Assembly (NCBI GenBank): GCA_024998595.1
Contig: JACOEK010000001.1
Span: 930,001 to 994,000 of the forward strand
Source of the DNA: Nitrospira sp.
GTDB taxonomy: Bacteria; Nitrospirota; Nitrospiria; Nitrospirales; Nitrospiraceae
Reading direction: 5' to 3'
Length of the DNA: 64,000 nucleotides
The notes beneath the pieces were generated by a model. The model worked only from the letters and a program-made list of their open reading frames with translations. It did no database searches and had not been told where the DNA came from. Made by a program: the position numbers and the translations under genes. Numbering within the stretch: position 1 is the first letter of the stretch; each line of letters begins with the position of its first letter. This document shows positions 1 through 8,776 of this stretch, piece after piece.

Positions 1-2
1 TC

Positions 3-1262
3 TTTATCGCCGGCACGGCCGCGGGCCTGTATGATCTTCGCGTCACGCCATTCTCGTCCGCCACACCCGGCGTGCTCATTCACATGGCAGCGCTGGACAA
101 TCTGCTTCACGGTCATGGGCTGCAGGCGGCTCCTTCCTGGTTCTCGCTCTCGACCCTTCTCCTGCTCTGCCTCGCCTCAGCCGGGGCTTTCATGTTGTTT
201 CCTTCCTATCCGGTGAAATTCGGCGTCACGATCGGCCTGGCCGTCGCCTACTACAGGTTAGTGGGGCATGCCTTCGCGGCGCACGAGCGGTGGCTGGAGC
301 TTGTGTTTCCGGAGGTGGCGCTGGCATTGACGTTCGGCACGGCCGCCACGGTCGAGTATGTGACGGAAGGCAAGCAGCGCCGGCTCATGCGAGCGGCCTT
401 TGACAAGTACATGTCATCGGAAGTCGTCGAAGAAATCATGCGAAATCCCGAGGCCATTAAGCTCGGCGGGGAGAAGAAGGAAATCTCGATCCTCTTCTCA
501 GACATCGCCGGCTTCACGACGATCTCGGAAAAGATGTCGCCTGAGGATCTCGTGGCGCTGCTCAACCGGTATCTGTCGGCGATGACGACCATCATCAAGA
601 CCACGCATCGCGGCAATGTGAATAAGTATCTCGGCGACGGAATCATGGCGCTGTTCGGCGCGCCGCTGAACGATCCCAAGCATGCGTCGCTGGCCTGTTA
701 TGCCGCGTTGGACTGCCAGGTCGAATTGGCCCGGCTTCGCCGGATCTGGGCGCAGGAGGGACTTCCTGAGATCGGGGCGAGAATCGGCATCAATTCCGGT
801 CCCTGCATCGTCGGCAACATGGGGTCCGAGGAGCGGATGGAGTACACGGTGACGGGGGATAGCGTGAACCTGGCGTCGCGCTTAGAGGGTGCCAGCAAGT
901 ACTACGACACGTTGATTTTGATCGGCCAGCGCACGGCCGAATTGGCCAAGAACGACGTTGAAGTGCGAGAGATCGATCTGCTACGAGTGAAGGGAAAAAA
1001 AGACCCGGTCGTCGTCTTTGAGTTGCTGGCCCGCAAGGGGCAGGTGGATGAGAAAAAACAACGTGTCATCGCTGTGTACCTCGAAGGATTGGCGGCATAT
1101 AAGGTACGGGATTTCTCAACCGCCTGCGTCAGGTTTTCAGACGCCGTGACATTGGATCCGTCGGATGGCCCGTCGCGGGTCTATTTGGAACGTTCGACCA
1201 ACTATCAGACTACGCCTCCGTCCGCGGATTGGGACGGCGTCTATGAAATGACGTCCAAGTGA
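3..1262 (+). CDS. CHASE2-domain adenylate/guanylate cyclase, 5' end outside window
   Basis: The frame is open from base 3, so the gene starts before the window; 419 residues are visible. The first ~45 (GLYDLRVTPFSS..., then DNLL) look like the end of an extracytoplasmic CHASE2 sensor, followed by hydrophobic segments to about residue 115 that would be its membrane helices. A class III nucleotide cyclase domain follows: FSDIAGF near 165 and GDGIMALFGAP near 211 carry the metal-binding aspartates, and TVTGDSVNLASRLE is the usual later motif. The tail after ~340 resembles a single TPR-like helix pair. The enzyme should make cAMP or cGMP at the inner membrane; the sequence alone does not let me decide which. 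An in-frame GTG at 72 lies inside CHASE2 and is not the real start. The SH3b gene follows after 25 bases. Confidence 0.9.
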   Translation, partial: FIAGTAAGLYDLRVTPFSSATPGVLIHMAALDNLLHGHGLQAAPSWFSLSTLLLLCLASAGAFMLFPSYPVKFGVTIGLAVAYYRLVGHAFAAHERWLELVFPEVALALTFGTAATVEYVTEGKQRRLMRAAFDKYMSSEVVEEIMRNPEAIKLGGEKKEISILFSDIAGFTTISEKMSPEDLVALLNRYLSAMTTIIKTTHRGNVNKYLGDGIMALFGAPLNDPKHASLACYAALDCQVELARLRRIWAQEGLPEIGARIGINSGPCIVGNMGSEERMEYTVTGDSVNLASRLEGASKYYDTLILIGQRTAELAKNDVEVREIDLLRVKGKKDPVVVFELLARKGQVDEKKQRVIAVYLEGLAAYKVRDFSTACVRFSDAVTLDPSDGPSRVYLERSTNYQTTPPSADWDGVYEMTSK

Positions 1263-1287
1263 GCAGCGGTGTTGAAGGGAGGAAGTT

Positions 1288-1800
1288 GTGACGCCACCAC
1301 GATTGCTTCGAGTGCTACTGATTGCTCTGTGGATCGGTCTGTTCGTCTGGGGGACCGAGGCCTGGGCCGAAACCGTTTATGTTCAAGCCAAGACGGCGCA
1401 ACTGCGCGCCGGCAAAACCTCGTTGGATGCCGTGGTCGGGAACGTGAAGTTCGGCGACGCGTTGGAGGTTGTCGGGCGTGACGGCAGTTGGATAGAGGTT
1501 AAGACCACCTCCGGCGCCAAAGGATGGATCTTCGCCAACAAGACGTCGTCCTCCAAACCGTCCGGCACCAACGATACCCTGGCTAAACTCGGGCAGAGTA
1601 TGCGTGGGAGTGATGCCTCGGCGACGACGGCTTCGGCCGGCGCCAGAGGACTGGATAAAGCCTCCGAAGGCTATGCCAATCGCGCCGGCGTGTCCGCGCG
1701 TGATCGCGACGCGGTGGACCGGATGACGGCGTATCAGATTCCCGATCAGGAGGTCGAAGAGTTTCTGCGGGAGGGAGGTCTCGGTGAATATGCGAAGTAA
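1288..1800 (+). CDS. Exported SH3b-domain protein
   Basis: A 170-residue protein starting at GTG with a GGGAGG Shine-Dalgarno just upstream. Residues 1-29 form a signal peptide ending AWA, so the protein is probably periplasmic. Residues ~30-92 match a bacterial SH3 (SH3b) fold: VYVQAKTAQLRAGKTS..., then GDALEVVGRDGSWIEVKT and GAKGWIF. Such domains usually bind cell-wall peptides. The C-terminal half is Ala/Ser-rich, then a conserved-looking helix (DAVDRMTAYQIPDQEVEEFL). It overlaps the downstream M48 protease gene by 17 bases, so the two are probably translated together and may act in envelope quality control; this is inferred from context. Confidence 0.8.
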   Translation: MTPPRLLRVLLIALWIGLFVWGTEAWAETVYVQAKTAQLRAGKTSLDAVVGNVKFGDALEVVGRDGSWIEVKTTSGAKGWIFANKTSSSKPSGTNDTLAKLGQSMRGSDASATTASAGARGLDKASEGYANRAGVSARDRDAVDRMTAYQIPDQEVEEFLREGGLGEYAK

Positions 1801-2656
1801 TCATGGCCTGGCAGCAACTCTGATCGTACTCTCGCTGACTGTGGCCGGTTGCGCGGAGGTGCAACGAGCCGGCGAAGATATCGCGCGGCAATCCGGCAAT
1901 CCGCGGCTGGCCGGTGCCATTCACGGTGTCGGCAATGTGGTCGGGAGTTTGTTCCCCATCGGGTATGAGGAGGAATCGTCGATCGGTCAGGCGATGGCCT
2001 TGCAGGTTGTGGCCCGGTATGGCGGAGTCGTGGATCAACCAGAGCTCGTTCGGTACGTGAATTTGGTTGGACGAGCAGTCGCCAATACATCCGACCGGCC
2101 GGACATTCCTTACCGTGTGGCGATTCTTGAACATGAGTCGATCAATGCGTTTGCCGCTCCGGCCGGATACATCTTTGTCACGCGCGGTCTGCTCAAGCAA
2201 ATCCGGAACGAGGCGGAATTGGCTGCGGTGTTGGGCCATGAAATTGCCCATGTGAGCCAGAAACACATTCTCGATGTCATTCAGCGGAGCAAACGTCTGG
2301 CCGGTGTGAGCGAAGCAGGGCTGTCCTATGCGACAAGTAATCCGGCTGCATTCAAATCGGTGATCGACGGCGCGGTCAAGAAGTTGCTCGATGAAGGTCT
2401 GGATCAGGATAAAGAGACGGAGGCCGATACGGTCGGCGAGGTGTTCGCGACGCGAGTCGGATACGATGCGGAGGCCTATGTGGGCTTGCTGACGCGCTTA
2501 CGGGATCTCAAGGGTGACGACCGTGCCTTGTTTAAAACCCATCCCAACTTCTCCGCGCGGATCGAGGCCGTGCAGAAAACAATTCAGGGCAAACATCTCG
2601 CCGCCACCGGCGTGGTGTTACAAGAACGGTTTGCCCGCATGACCAAACGCATCTAG
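1784..2656 (+). CDS. M48-family metalloprotease lipoprotein
   Basis: A 290-residue protein. The start is GTG at 1784, preceded by GGGAGG, inside the end of the SH3b gene. The N-terminus has a lipobox (LTVAGC), so it is anchored as a lipoprotein. The zinc motif HEIAH lies at residues 152-156, and KETEAD near 211-215 supplies the likely third ligand, as in peptidase family M48 (Oma1/BepA/LoiP type). These proteases degrade misfolded envelope proteins and help outer-membrane assembly. Length and domain layout fit the short YggG/LoiP-like class without TPRs. It forms a translationally coupled pair with the SH3b gene. Confidence 0.9.
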   Translation: MNMRSNHGLAATLIVLSLTVAGCAEVQRAGEDIARQSGNPRLAGAIHGVGNVVGSLFPIGYEEESSIGQAMALQVVARYGGVVDQPELVRYVNLVGRAVANTSDRPDIPYRVAILEHESINAFAAPAGYIFVTRGLLKQIRNEAELAAVLGHEIAHVSQKHILDVIQRSKRLAGVSEAGLSYATSNPAAFKSVIDGAVKKLLDEGLDQDKETEADTVGEVFATRVGYDAEAYVGLLTRLRDLKGDDRALFKTHPNFSARIEAVQKTIQGKHLAATGVVLQERFARMTKRI

Positions 2657-2678
2657 TGCAAGATGTTGAAATGGGCTA

Positions 2679-2848
2679 CCAGCGGCGTTCTCGCGTCGCT
2701 CAGGAACTCAACGTACCGCGAGGGTACGCCTTGCCCGTAAGACACTGCCGGCTCACCGACTCGCCGGCGTCCACAGACGTGGCGCTCATTTTGCTTCGCG
2801 CCGTGGACTTCGCTGCGGCCTTGCTGGACGGCCTGTTTGAGCATCCTG
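2679..2848 (+). repeat. Dispersed intergenic repeat, copy A
   Basis: The gap between the convergent M48 protease and histidine kinase genes carries blocks shared with two copies near 10.8-11.05 kb. The blocks, in order, are CAGCGGCGTTCTC, then CTCAACGTACC-GCGAG-GGTACGC (an inverted repeat CGTACC/GGTACG), then GCTGCGGCCTTGCTG and GTTTGAGCATCC. No convincing protein is encoded. The order and orientation of blocks are the same in all copies, so this is a repeated element and not chance similarity. Its function is unknown; the hairpin could act at RNA level. Confidence 0.65.
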
Positions 2849-2903
2849 CCGGGCTGCTTCGATTGGCCCACGGCGGCGCTCTTTCTTTGCTGAGGGGCCG
2901 TCC

Positions 2904-4817
2904 CTAGCTCGCTGGCCGAAAGCGCAGCGTAAACGTCGTTCCTGTTCCCTGGTTGCTGGTCACGGCCAAGGTTCCTCCATTATCCTCCACAAGCCGTTTG
3001 ACGTTGGTGAGGCCAAGGCCGGTGCCATAGTTCTTGGTCGTGAAAAACGGTTCGAAGACTCGTGCAAGATGGTCGGGGGGGATGCCGCTTCCCGTATCGG
3101 TCACGTCGATCGCTACAGCATCCCCATCTCCAATTCGAGTCTCCAGGATCAGGGTTCCTCCATCCGGCATGGCTTCCCGCGCATTGATCAGCACATTCAT
3201 GAGGGCTTCTTTGATCTGTTCAGGATCAATGCGAATCAGAGGAAGGTTCTGTCCGAACCGGTGCTCGACCCGGATGCGCTCATGGCCGCCCTGCGCTTTC
3301 CACTGCTTCAAGGCGCCGCGCATCACCTCTTCCGCAGCACAGTCGATGAAGTCCGGCGGTTTCTGCCTCGCATAACGAAGAAAGTCGTGGAGGCGCTGAG
3401 ACAGTTTGTCGACCTCGTCGATGATATAGCGGGCCATTTCGTGACGAATAGCCTCTTCCTGCGGACCCTCCAGCACCACTTGCGCGGAGCTACGGATCAC
3501 GCCGAGAGGATTGCGTAGGTCGTGAGCAAGGGCGGCCAGAAGTTGACCGACCGAAGCCAGCTTTTCCCGTCGGATCAATTCATGTTGCTGCGATCTGATC
3601 GTACGCAGATTTTCTTCCAGCACGGCGCGCATGGCGGCGAACGTCGTGGCCAGGTCTTCGATTTCATCGCCGGTTTGGTATTCCTGTGGTAACGCCGGAG
3701 TCGCCAGTGGAACGGTGGTAGTGGTCTGAGGCGTCGCCAGATTGAGGCGCAGCCCTTCGGCTTCCCGCTGGAGTGCTGCGAGCGGTTTCACGATACGGTA
3801 CCCAACGACAAATCCAAAGGCGGACAGCACGATCACCAGTCCGAAGCCGATCACGCCGACGGTGAACAGGAGCGAATAGATCGGCGCATACGTTTCCTCG
3901 GGAGCCTGTCGAACAAAGGCGTACCATCGATTGCCTTCCAAGCTGGATGGGGTCAACAGATGGCTGAATCGGACCGGCGAGGCTCCGACGATCGCGTCGC
4001 GGCCCCCATGCGCATCATCGTCCGCCACCAGCCACAGGGGGCGATCCAGTGCCAGTTGATTGATCAGGGCCGAAGGAATCAAGTGGGCAGTCGGCGGCAG
4101 CACCGGACAGATTAACGGGGTTCCTTGGGTGTCGAGGAGCATGGCATGGCCCGTATTGCCGATATGAATGGGGAGAATCAGCTGGGTGAGGAGATTGTGG
4201 CGAATCACGAGGTCGACGGCGCCGGTCACATGGCCTCCTGCCTTCTCGACAATGGGAACGGCGACGTGGAAGATCGCCTCGTTGATGGCCGGATCGAGGG
4301 TCACGTTGCTGACATAAGCCGCGCCGGCCTGGGCGTGCATGGCCTCGCGCCACCACATTTGATCGGCCTGCTGCGGTGGCAACGCCGGATCGGTGGAGGC
4401 GATAATCAATCCCTGGTGATCGGCAATGGTCACACGCAGATAATGCCGAGATTCGCGCGCCCATTCTTCCAGGTAGGCGGCAGTGACGGGACTCTTCACA
4501 AACCGGTGAGTGGAATGCGAGCGAGTGGTCCCTGCCTTGCTGCTGTCGGCCTGGTTGGATTGGGTCTGTGCCTGCTGATTGGCCACGCTGATGGCCAGCC
4601 GTCCGGCGCGCTCGATTTCATCATCGACGGCGCCTGCCAATCGAATCGATGTGGAGCGCGCAATTTCCTGGAACCCTTCTCCGATCGCTTGTTTGAGGCT
4701 GGCGGTGCTCGAATGGTAGGTGGCCCAGAGCGCGACCATGCCGGGCACGATGCCGACGATCAACAACGCGACAAAGAATTTTCTCTGGAGTCCGCCGGTC
4801 CGTCGTGCAGCGCGCAT
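2904..4817 (-). CDS. Membrane sensor histidine kinase with extracytoplasmic sensor and HAMP
   Basis: A 637-residue kinase. A membrane helix near 15-35 is followed by a large extracytoplasmic region (to ~315) that resembles a double-Cache sensor (ASTDPALPPQ, DLVIRHNLL, GHAMLLDTQG). A second helix near 318-340 leads into a HAMP linker. The dimerisation box LAALAHDLRNPLG carries the phosphorylated His near residue 432. The ATPase domain has an N box (NVLINAREAM), a G box (DTGSGIPPDHL), an F box (FEPFFTTK) and GTGLGLTNVKR. It starts at ATG overlapping the stop of the upstream NtrC-type regulator (TGATG), so the pair is one operon and presumably one phosphorelay. The signal is not predictable from sequence; Cache domains often bind small organic acids or amines. 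Confidence 0.93.
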   Translation of the reverse strand: MRAARRTGGLQRKFFVALLIVGIVPGMVALWATYHSSTASLKQAIGEGFQEIARSTSIRLAGAVDDEIERAGRLAISVANQQAQTQSNQADSSKAGTTRSHSTHRFVKSPVTAAYLEEWARESRHYLRVTIADHQGLIIASTDPALPPQQADQMWWREAMHAQAGAAYVSNVTLDPAINEAIFHVAVPIVEKAGGHVTGAVDLVIRHNLLTQLILPIHIGNTGHAMLLDTQGTPLICPVLPPTAHLIPSALINQLALDRPLWLVADDDAHGGRDAIVGASPVRFSHLLTPSSLEGNRWYAFVRQAPEETYAPIYSLLFTVGVIGFGLVIVLSAFGFVVGYRIVKPLAALQREAEGLRLNLATPQTTTTVPLATPALPQEYQTGDEIEDLATTFAAMRAVLEENLRTIRSQQHELIRREKLASVGQLLAALAHDLRNPLGVIRSSAQVVLEGPQEEAIRHEMARYIIDEVDKLSQRLHDFLRYARQKPPDFIDCAAEEVMRGALKQWKAQGGHERIRVEHRFGQNLPLIRIDPEQIKEALMNVLINAREAMPDGGTLILETRIGDGDAVAIDVTDTGSGIPPDHLARVFEPFFTTKNYGTGLGLTNVKRLVEDNGGTLAVTSNQGTGTTFTLRFRPAS

Positions 4818-6202
4818 CAGCCTTGAGGCTGGGACAGGTTATGTTTGGCCATTCGATACCGGAGCGTGTTGCGAGTGATTTTGAGCAGGCGACTGGCTTC
4901 GGACACATTGCCGCCGCTCTTCGTCAGCGCTTCTTGCAGCATCGCTTTTTCGACTTCTTCGACCGACATCCCTAACGAGAGGAGCGAGGGAGAGCCGGCC
5001 GGCGATGCGGGCGCTTGGGGGGCGGCGTTGGTCAATGAGGCCGGGAGATGTTCGGGCTGAATCATCTCCTGCTTGCAGGTGATGGTCAGCCATTCCACGA
5101 CATTGTGCAGTTCGCGGACATTGCCGGGCCAGGGATAGTGTTTCAGAATTTGCAGCGCATCCGGGGTAATACCTTTAATGCGGCTGCCACGCTCGCGGCG
5201 AGCCTGGTCGAGAAACTGCATCAGGATCGGCTCAATGTCTTCCGGCCGCTCGCGCAGAGGCGGCATGCGAAGTTGATAGACGTTGAGGCGATAATATAAA
5301 TCCAGACGGAAACGACCGGCCTTAATGAGATCGGGCAACTCCTGATTGGTCGCGGCAATGACCCGCAGATCCACCGGAATACTCCGCACCCCGCCCAGCG
5401 GTTCGACCACATGCTGCTCGAGCACCCGCAGAAGTTTGGCTTGCGCCGTGAGGCTGAGTTCGCCAATTTCATCCAGAAACAGTGTGCCTCGATCGGCCAT
5501 TTGAAAGCGGCCCGGTTTGGATTTTTTCGCGTCGGTGAAGGCGCCTTTCTCATAACCGAAGAGTTCGGATTCAAGCAAATGCTCGGGAATACCGGCGCAG
5601 TTCAGCGCCACCATCGGGCCTTGTGCGCGCGGGCTGACCAGGTGAATGGCACGCGCGAGGAGATCCTTGCCCGTGCCGCTCTCGCCTGTGATCAGCACGG
5701 TGGCATCGGTCTGGGCCACCTCCTTGGCGAGCCGTTTCACGAGTTCCATTTCCTTGGAGACGCTGACAATCCGGTCGAAACCGAACTGCTCATGCAGTCC
5801 CGCCCGCAGGGTGCGATTATCCCGGGCAAGTTGACGGACCTGCAGCGCGCGCGAGATGACGATTTTCAACTCGTCATTGTCCACCGGCTTGGAGATGTAA
5901 TCGTAGGCGCCCTTCTGCATCGCTTCGACGGCCGACTTCACTGTTCCGTATCCAGTCACAATGAGGACCGGTACATCGGGCACCTGTTGGCGGGCTGCCT
6001 CCAACACATCCATGCCCGACAGGGCTCCCAGTTGAAGATCCGTGATGATCATGTCGAGCGACTCATGCTCCTGCAGCATGCGGATGGCTTCATCGCCGGA
6101 ACGCGCCAGCAGGAGTTGATACCCGGCTGGTTTCAACACCAACTCGAAGAGGCGCCGCATCCGTTCTTCATCTTCGACGATCAGGAGGGTGGGTGCGTGC
6201 AT
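4817..6202 (-). CDS. NtrC-family sigma-54-dependent response regulator
   Basis: A 461-residue regulator with three domains. The receiver (1-~120) has phospho-acceptor Asp in DMIITDLQLG. The AAA+ domain has a Walker A motif GESGTGKD, a loop GAFTDA near residue 219 and a Walker B region GTLFLDEIGEL. The Fis-type helix-turn-helix is C-terminal (GGNVSEASRLLKITRNTLRYRM). The sigma-54 contact loop is usually GAFTGA; here the fifth residue is Asp, a variant that also occurs in active members of this family. It should activate RNA polymerase-sigma-54 after phosphorylation by the kinase whose gene overlaps its stop. A sigma-54-like promoter sits 1.7 kb away at 7895-7910. Confidence 0.95.
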   Translation of the reverse strand: MHAPTLLIVEDEERMRRLFELVLKPAGYQLLLARSGDEAIRMLQEHESLDMIITDLQLGALSGMDVLEAARQQVPDVPVLIVTGYGTVKSAVEAMQKGAYDYISKPVDNDELKIVISRALQVRQLARDNRTLRAGLHEQFGFDRIVSVSKEMELVKRLAKEVAQTDATVLITGESGTGKDLLARAIHLVSPRAQGPMVALNCAGIPEHLLESELFGYEKGAFTDAKKSKPGRFQMADRGTLFLDEIGELSLTAQAKLLRVLEQHVVEPLGGVRSIPVDLRVIAATNQELPDLIKAGRFRLDLYYRLNVYQLRMPPLRERPEDIEPILMQFLDQARRERGSRIKGITPDALQILKHYPWPGNVRELHNVVEWLTITCKQEMIQPEHLPASLTNAAPQAPASPAGSPSLLSLGMSVEEVEKAMLQEALTKSGGNVSEASRLLKITRNTLRYRMAKHNLSQPQG

Positions 6203-6292
6203 GGTTTCGCAACCGCTGAGGTGGGTCCCCGTACGCGCGAGGACGTGCGGCTGTAGCCTACCACTATCGGCGAAGGAGAAACAGAGGGGAGC

Positions 6293-7324
6293 TTACAGAG
6301 GATCGGCGTTCTGCGGTGCCGTGGGCGTGCCACTCCGGGCGGGCTTGACCTCATTGTCCAGCGCCCATGAGAGGTTGCGTTGAAGTCCCGCATGTTTTGC
6401 GCGTCGAATGGGACTCTGCTTGAACGCCGTGGCGAATGTCGTCTCGTTCAACTCCATCAACGTGCGCAGCGAAGGCGAGAGGGTGAGTGGGGTGGGCTGA
6501 AATCCTGGCTCGCCGGTCGGTTCGGCTTGATGGTTATACGGGCAGATATCCAGACAATCGTCGCAACCAAAAATCCGATTGCCCAATCCTCGCCGGAGCT
6601 CGTCAGAGATCTGAGGCTCGCTGCCCCGGAGCTCAATGGTGAGGTAGGAGATGCAGCGTCCGGCATCGACGACGTAGGGCTCGGTGATGGCGCCCGTCGG
6701 ACAGGCTTGGATGCAAAGGGTGCAACTGCCGCACAGATCGGTTCCGGCCTCGTCCGGATCTAATTCCAGGGTCGTCAGAATTTCTCCCAACAACAGCCAG
6801 GATCCGAATTGAGGCGAGACGAGATTGGAATGTTTGCCGATCCATCCCAGTCCGGCCTGCTGAGCCCAGGCCTTTTCCATGACAGGGCCTGTATCGACGT
6901 AGGTGCGATGGCGTCCTTCGGGAGCCAGTGTGGCGATCTGCTCTGACAGCCTGGTCAATCGATCACCGAGGATCTTGTGGTAGTCGAGTCCCCAGGCATA
7001 CCTGGCAATCCGCCCATTTCCCGGTCGCTCGTCGGCCCGTTGGTCGGTGTAGTAGTTCATCCCGACGGAAATGATGGAACGGCAGCCGGGTAGCACCAGC
7101 GCCGGATCGGCCCGCCGTTCCGGATCACGCGCGATCCAGGCCATGGAGGCATGGAACCCTCGCCGCAGCCATTCATGCAGCCGGTCGCGAAGCCGATCGG
7201 AAGAAGAGGTTGCACGATGGTCCGGCGTTGAGTCTGAGTGGGACGGCAGCCTGCTGATCCCGACGACGTCGAATCCCAGATCGTGCGCGGCCTGTTTGAT
7301 CAGCGCTGTGAGGGACTCGGGCAT
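6293..7324 (-). CDS. queG: Epoxyqueuosine reductase QueG
   Basis: A 343-residue protein matching QueG, the cobalamin- and Fe-S-dependent enzyme of the last step of queuosine synthesis in tRNA. The N-terminal DUF1730 region contains the conserved stretch ARYAWGLDYHKIL with the catalytic-site Asp. Two [4Fe-4S] cluster motifs follow: CGSCTLCIQACPTGAI and CDDCLDICPYN. The C-terminal helical part (NLSWALDN) is typical. Length is normal for the family. The start ATG at 7324 overlaps the stop of the upstream small exported protein (TAATG), so the two are co-transcribed, although no functional link is known to me. Confidence 0.95.
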   Translation of the reverse strand: MPESLTALIKQAAHDLGFDVVGISRLPSHSDSTPDHRATSSSDRLRDRLHEWLRRGFHASMAWIARDPERRADPALVLPGCRSIISVGMNYYTDQRADERPGNGRIARYAWGLDYHKILGDRLTRLSEQIATLAPEGRHRTYVDTGPVMEKAWAQQAGLGWIGKHSNLVSPQFGSWLLLGEILTTLELDPDEAGTDLCGSCTLCIQACPTGAITEPYVVDAGRCISYLTIELRGSEPQISDELRRGLGNRIFGCDDCLDICPYNHQAEPTGEPGFQPTPLTLSPSLRTLMELNETTFATAFKQSPIRRAKHAGLQRNLSWALDNEVKPARSGTPTAPQNADPL

Positions 7325-7698
7325 TACGGTTTAGAACACTCGAAACGCACCATGAATTGCCCGGTGCAGTGGCTGGAATCACAGCGCGTACACTGACCGG
7401 TAATACTGGTTTTCCAGTCCGTGCCTTTTTTGTCGAACGCGCAGAAGGTGCGGCCGGCCTTGGAGACGGTGGTCCAGGGTTTATCTGTCCCCGGAAATTT
7501 CGCGATCACGCACCCGGCCGGGATCGGGACCTGGCACTGGTGAGCGGGATCTCCCTTGGCCATGCCGAAACTGCAGGAATGCTCAGTCGTTGCCGTAGAG
7601 TCAGGGGGTGTTTGTGCCTGGGCTTCGGGGGGTATGGCACTAAGCGAGAGGTGCATGCCGAAGAGGATCACGGGCATTACACGAACCAACCAATACAT
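7324..7698 (-). CDS. Small Cys-rich exported protein of unknown function
   Basis: I place the start at ATG 7698 (124 residues), because GGAG lies ten bases upstream and the protein then begins with a clear signal peptide (MYWLVRVMPVILFGMHLSL, cleavage after AQA). The mature part has eight cysteines (SCS, QCQ, GCV, FCA, then CTRCDSSHC and ECS), consistent with four disulfide bonds or a metal site in the periplasm. An open frame continues upstream to 8070, but it lacks codon-like composition and crosses the sigma-54 promoter region, so I do not use it. The stop overlaps the queG start. I do not recognise the family. Confidence 0.7.
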   Translation of the reverse strand: MYWLVRVMPVILFGMHLSLSAIPPEAQAQTPPDSTATTEHSCSFGMAKGDPAHQCQVPIPAGCVIAKFPGTDKPWTTVSKAGRTFCAFDKKGTDWKTSITGQCTRCDSSHCTGQFMVRFECSKP

Positions 7699-8014
7699 CG
7701 TACAGACGCTCCAGTGGAAGGCGGCATGGTACCACAGCCGCCTTTCCGCAGCGAACCCTCGCCCCGTGAGTGTGCGACCCCTATGATCCGGGCTCTCCGA
7801 TTCTGTCCAAACATTGTTCAAAAACCACCGTCGCTGTAGGGGCGGGCAGAATCCCTGCGAGGCGTAACATGCTGCCAGAACAGGAAAGGGATAGTGGCAT
7901 GTTAGTTGCGTGAACCTAGGCCCACCAGGGGCGTGTGGATAGGTGTGCAACGGGATAACGGGATCCCGGCATGACGGGCGACGAGCGTGTTTCAGGCCGT
8001 TTTCTGGTTGCACC
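7699..8014. other. 316-base divergent intergenic region
   Basis: This gap separates the leftward small exported protein/queG pair from the rightward REC-PAS gene. It holds the sigma-54-like promoter at 7895-7910. I see no gene, no RNA gene and no other clear palindrome in it. Confidence 0.5.
7895..7910 (+). promoter_or_regulatory. Sigma-54 (-24/-12) promoter candidate
   Basis: TGGCATGTTAGTTGCG matches the sigma-54 consensus TGGCACG-N4-TTGCA at nearly all informative positions, with the required ten bases between GG and GC. Transcription would start near 7921 and give a ~94-base leader for the REC-PAS gene at 8015. The NtrC-type activator encoded at 4817-6202 is an obvious candidate regulator, but no activator binding site was identified. 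Confidence 0.65.
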
Positions 8015-8776
8015 ATGGCGCAGGAAAAAATTCTGATTGTCGACGATGAAGTGGTTGTGGCTGAAGACATTCGGCGTCAGCTGCGTTCGCTGGGGTATGT
8101 CGTAGTCGGTGTGGTGGCCTCGGGTAGCGAGGCCGTGCACCAGGCAGGAGAGCATCGGCCGGATCTGATCCTCATGGATATCAAGCTCAAAGGGCCGCTC
8201 GATGGGATCGATACCGCTCGAACGATTCAATCGCGGTATGGCATTCCGGTGATTTATTTGACGGCGTTCTCCGATGAGGACACGCTGGAGCGGGCGAGAC
8301 ACACCCTTCCGTTGGCCTATTTGATCAAGCCATTCGTGAGCAGTGATTTACGCGCGGCGCTCGAACTGGCGCTCTTTCGTCAGCGAGTGTTACGCATTGC
8401 CGAACAACGCGGCCGCTGGCTCGATTCGGTGGTGCAGTCGATGAAAGATGCGGTCGTGACGGTTGATCCGCAGGGGAAAGTTACGTTGCTCAATCCGGCG
8501 GCGGAGGAGTTGACCGGGTGGTCCCAACCGGATGCGCTGGGGAAAGCCATCCAGGAGGTCATGGTGTTTGTGGATGCGCAGAGGCGCACCCCGCTGACGA
8601 ATCCGGCCCTCTCAGCGCTGCAGCAGATCACGGCATCGGATCAGGGACGGCGGCCCTTGCTGCTGATCAGTCGTCAAGGCCTCGAGCACCTGATCAGCGA
8701 GAGCGCGACAGTCATTCAGGACGAGCGAGGAGAACCTGCCGGAGCTGTGCTGGTATTCCGTCCCGCCACCGCCTAA
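8015..8776 (+). CDS. Response regulator with receiver and PAS domains
   Basis: A 253-residue protein from ATG 8015. Residues 1-~120 are a receiver: ILIVDDEVVVAEDI, phospho-acceptor in LILMDIKLKGPLDGID, YLTAF and the conserved Lys in YLIKPF. Residues ~135-253 are a PAS domain (VVQSMKDAVVTVDPQGKV, LNPAAEELTGW). There is no output domain such as kinase, GGDEF or helix-turn-helix, so the protein probably signals through protein contacts. This REC-PAS layout is close to the N-terminus of many hybrid kinases. An upstream in-frame ATG at 7943 would add 24 unlikely residues. The sigma-54-like promoter 105 bases upstream suggests control by the neighbouring NtrC-type regulator. Confidence 0.88.
   Translation: MAQEKILIVDDEVVVAEDIRRQLRSLGYVVVGVVASGSEAVHQAGEHRPDLILMDIKLKGPLDGIDTARTIQSRYGIPVIYLTAFSDEDTLERARHTLPLAYLIKPFVSSDLRAALELALFRQRVLRIAEQRGRWLDSVVQSMKDAVVTVDPQGKVTLLNPAAEELTGWSQPDALGKAIQEVMVFVDAQRRTPLTNPALSALQQITASDQGRRPLLLISRQGLEHLISESATVIQDERGEPAGAVLVFRPATA

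Noticed and set aside
7699-8070. Upstream extension of the Cys-rich exported protein to 8070
   Set aside because: It would place 124 unlikely residues before a clear signal peptide and run through the sigma-54 promoter.
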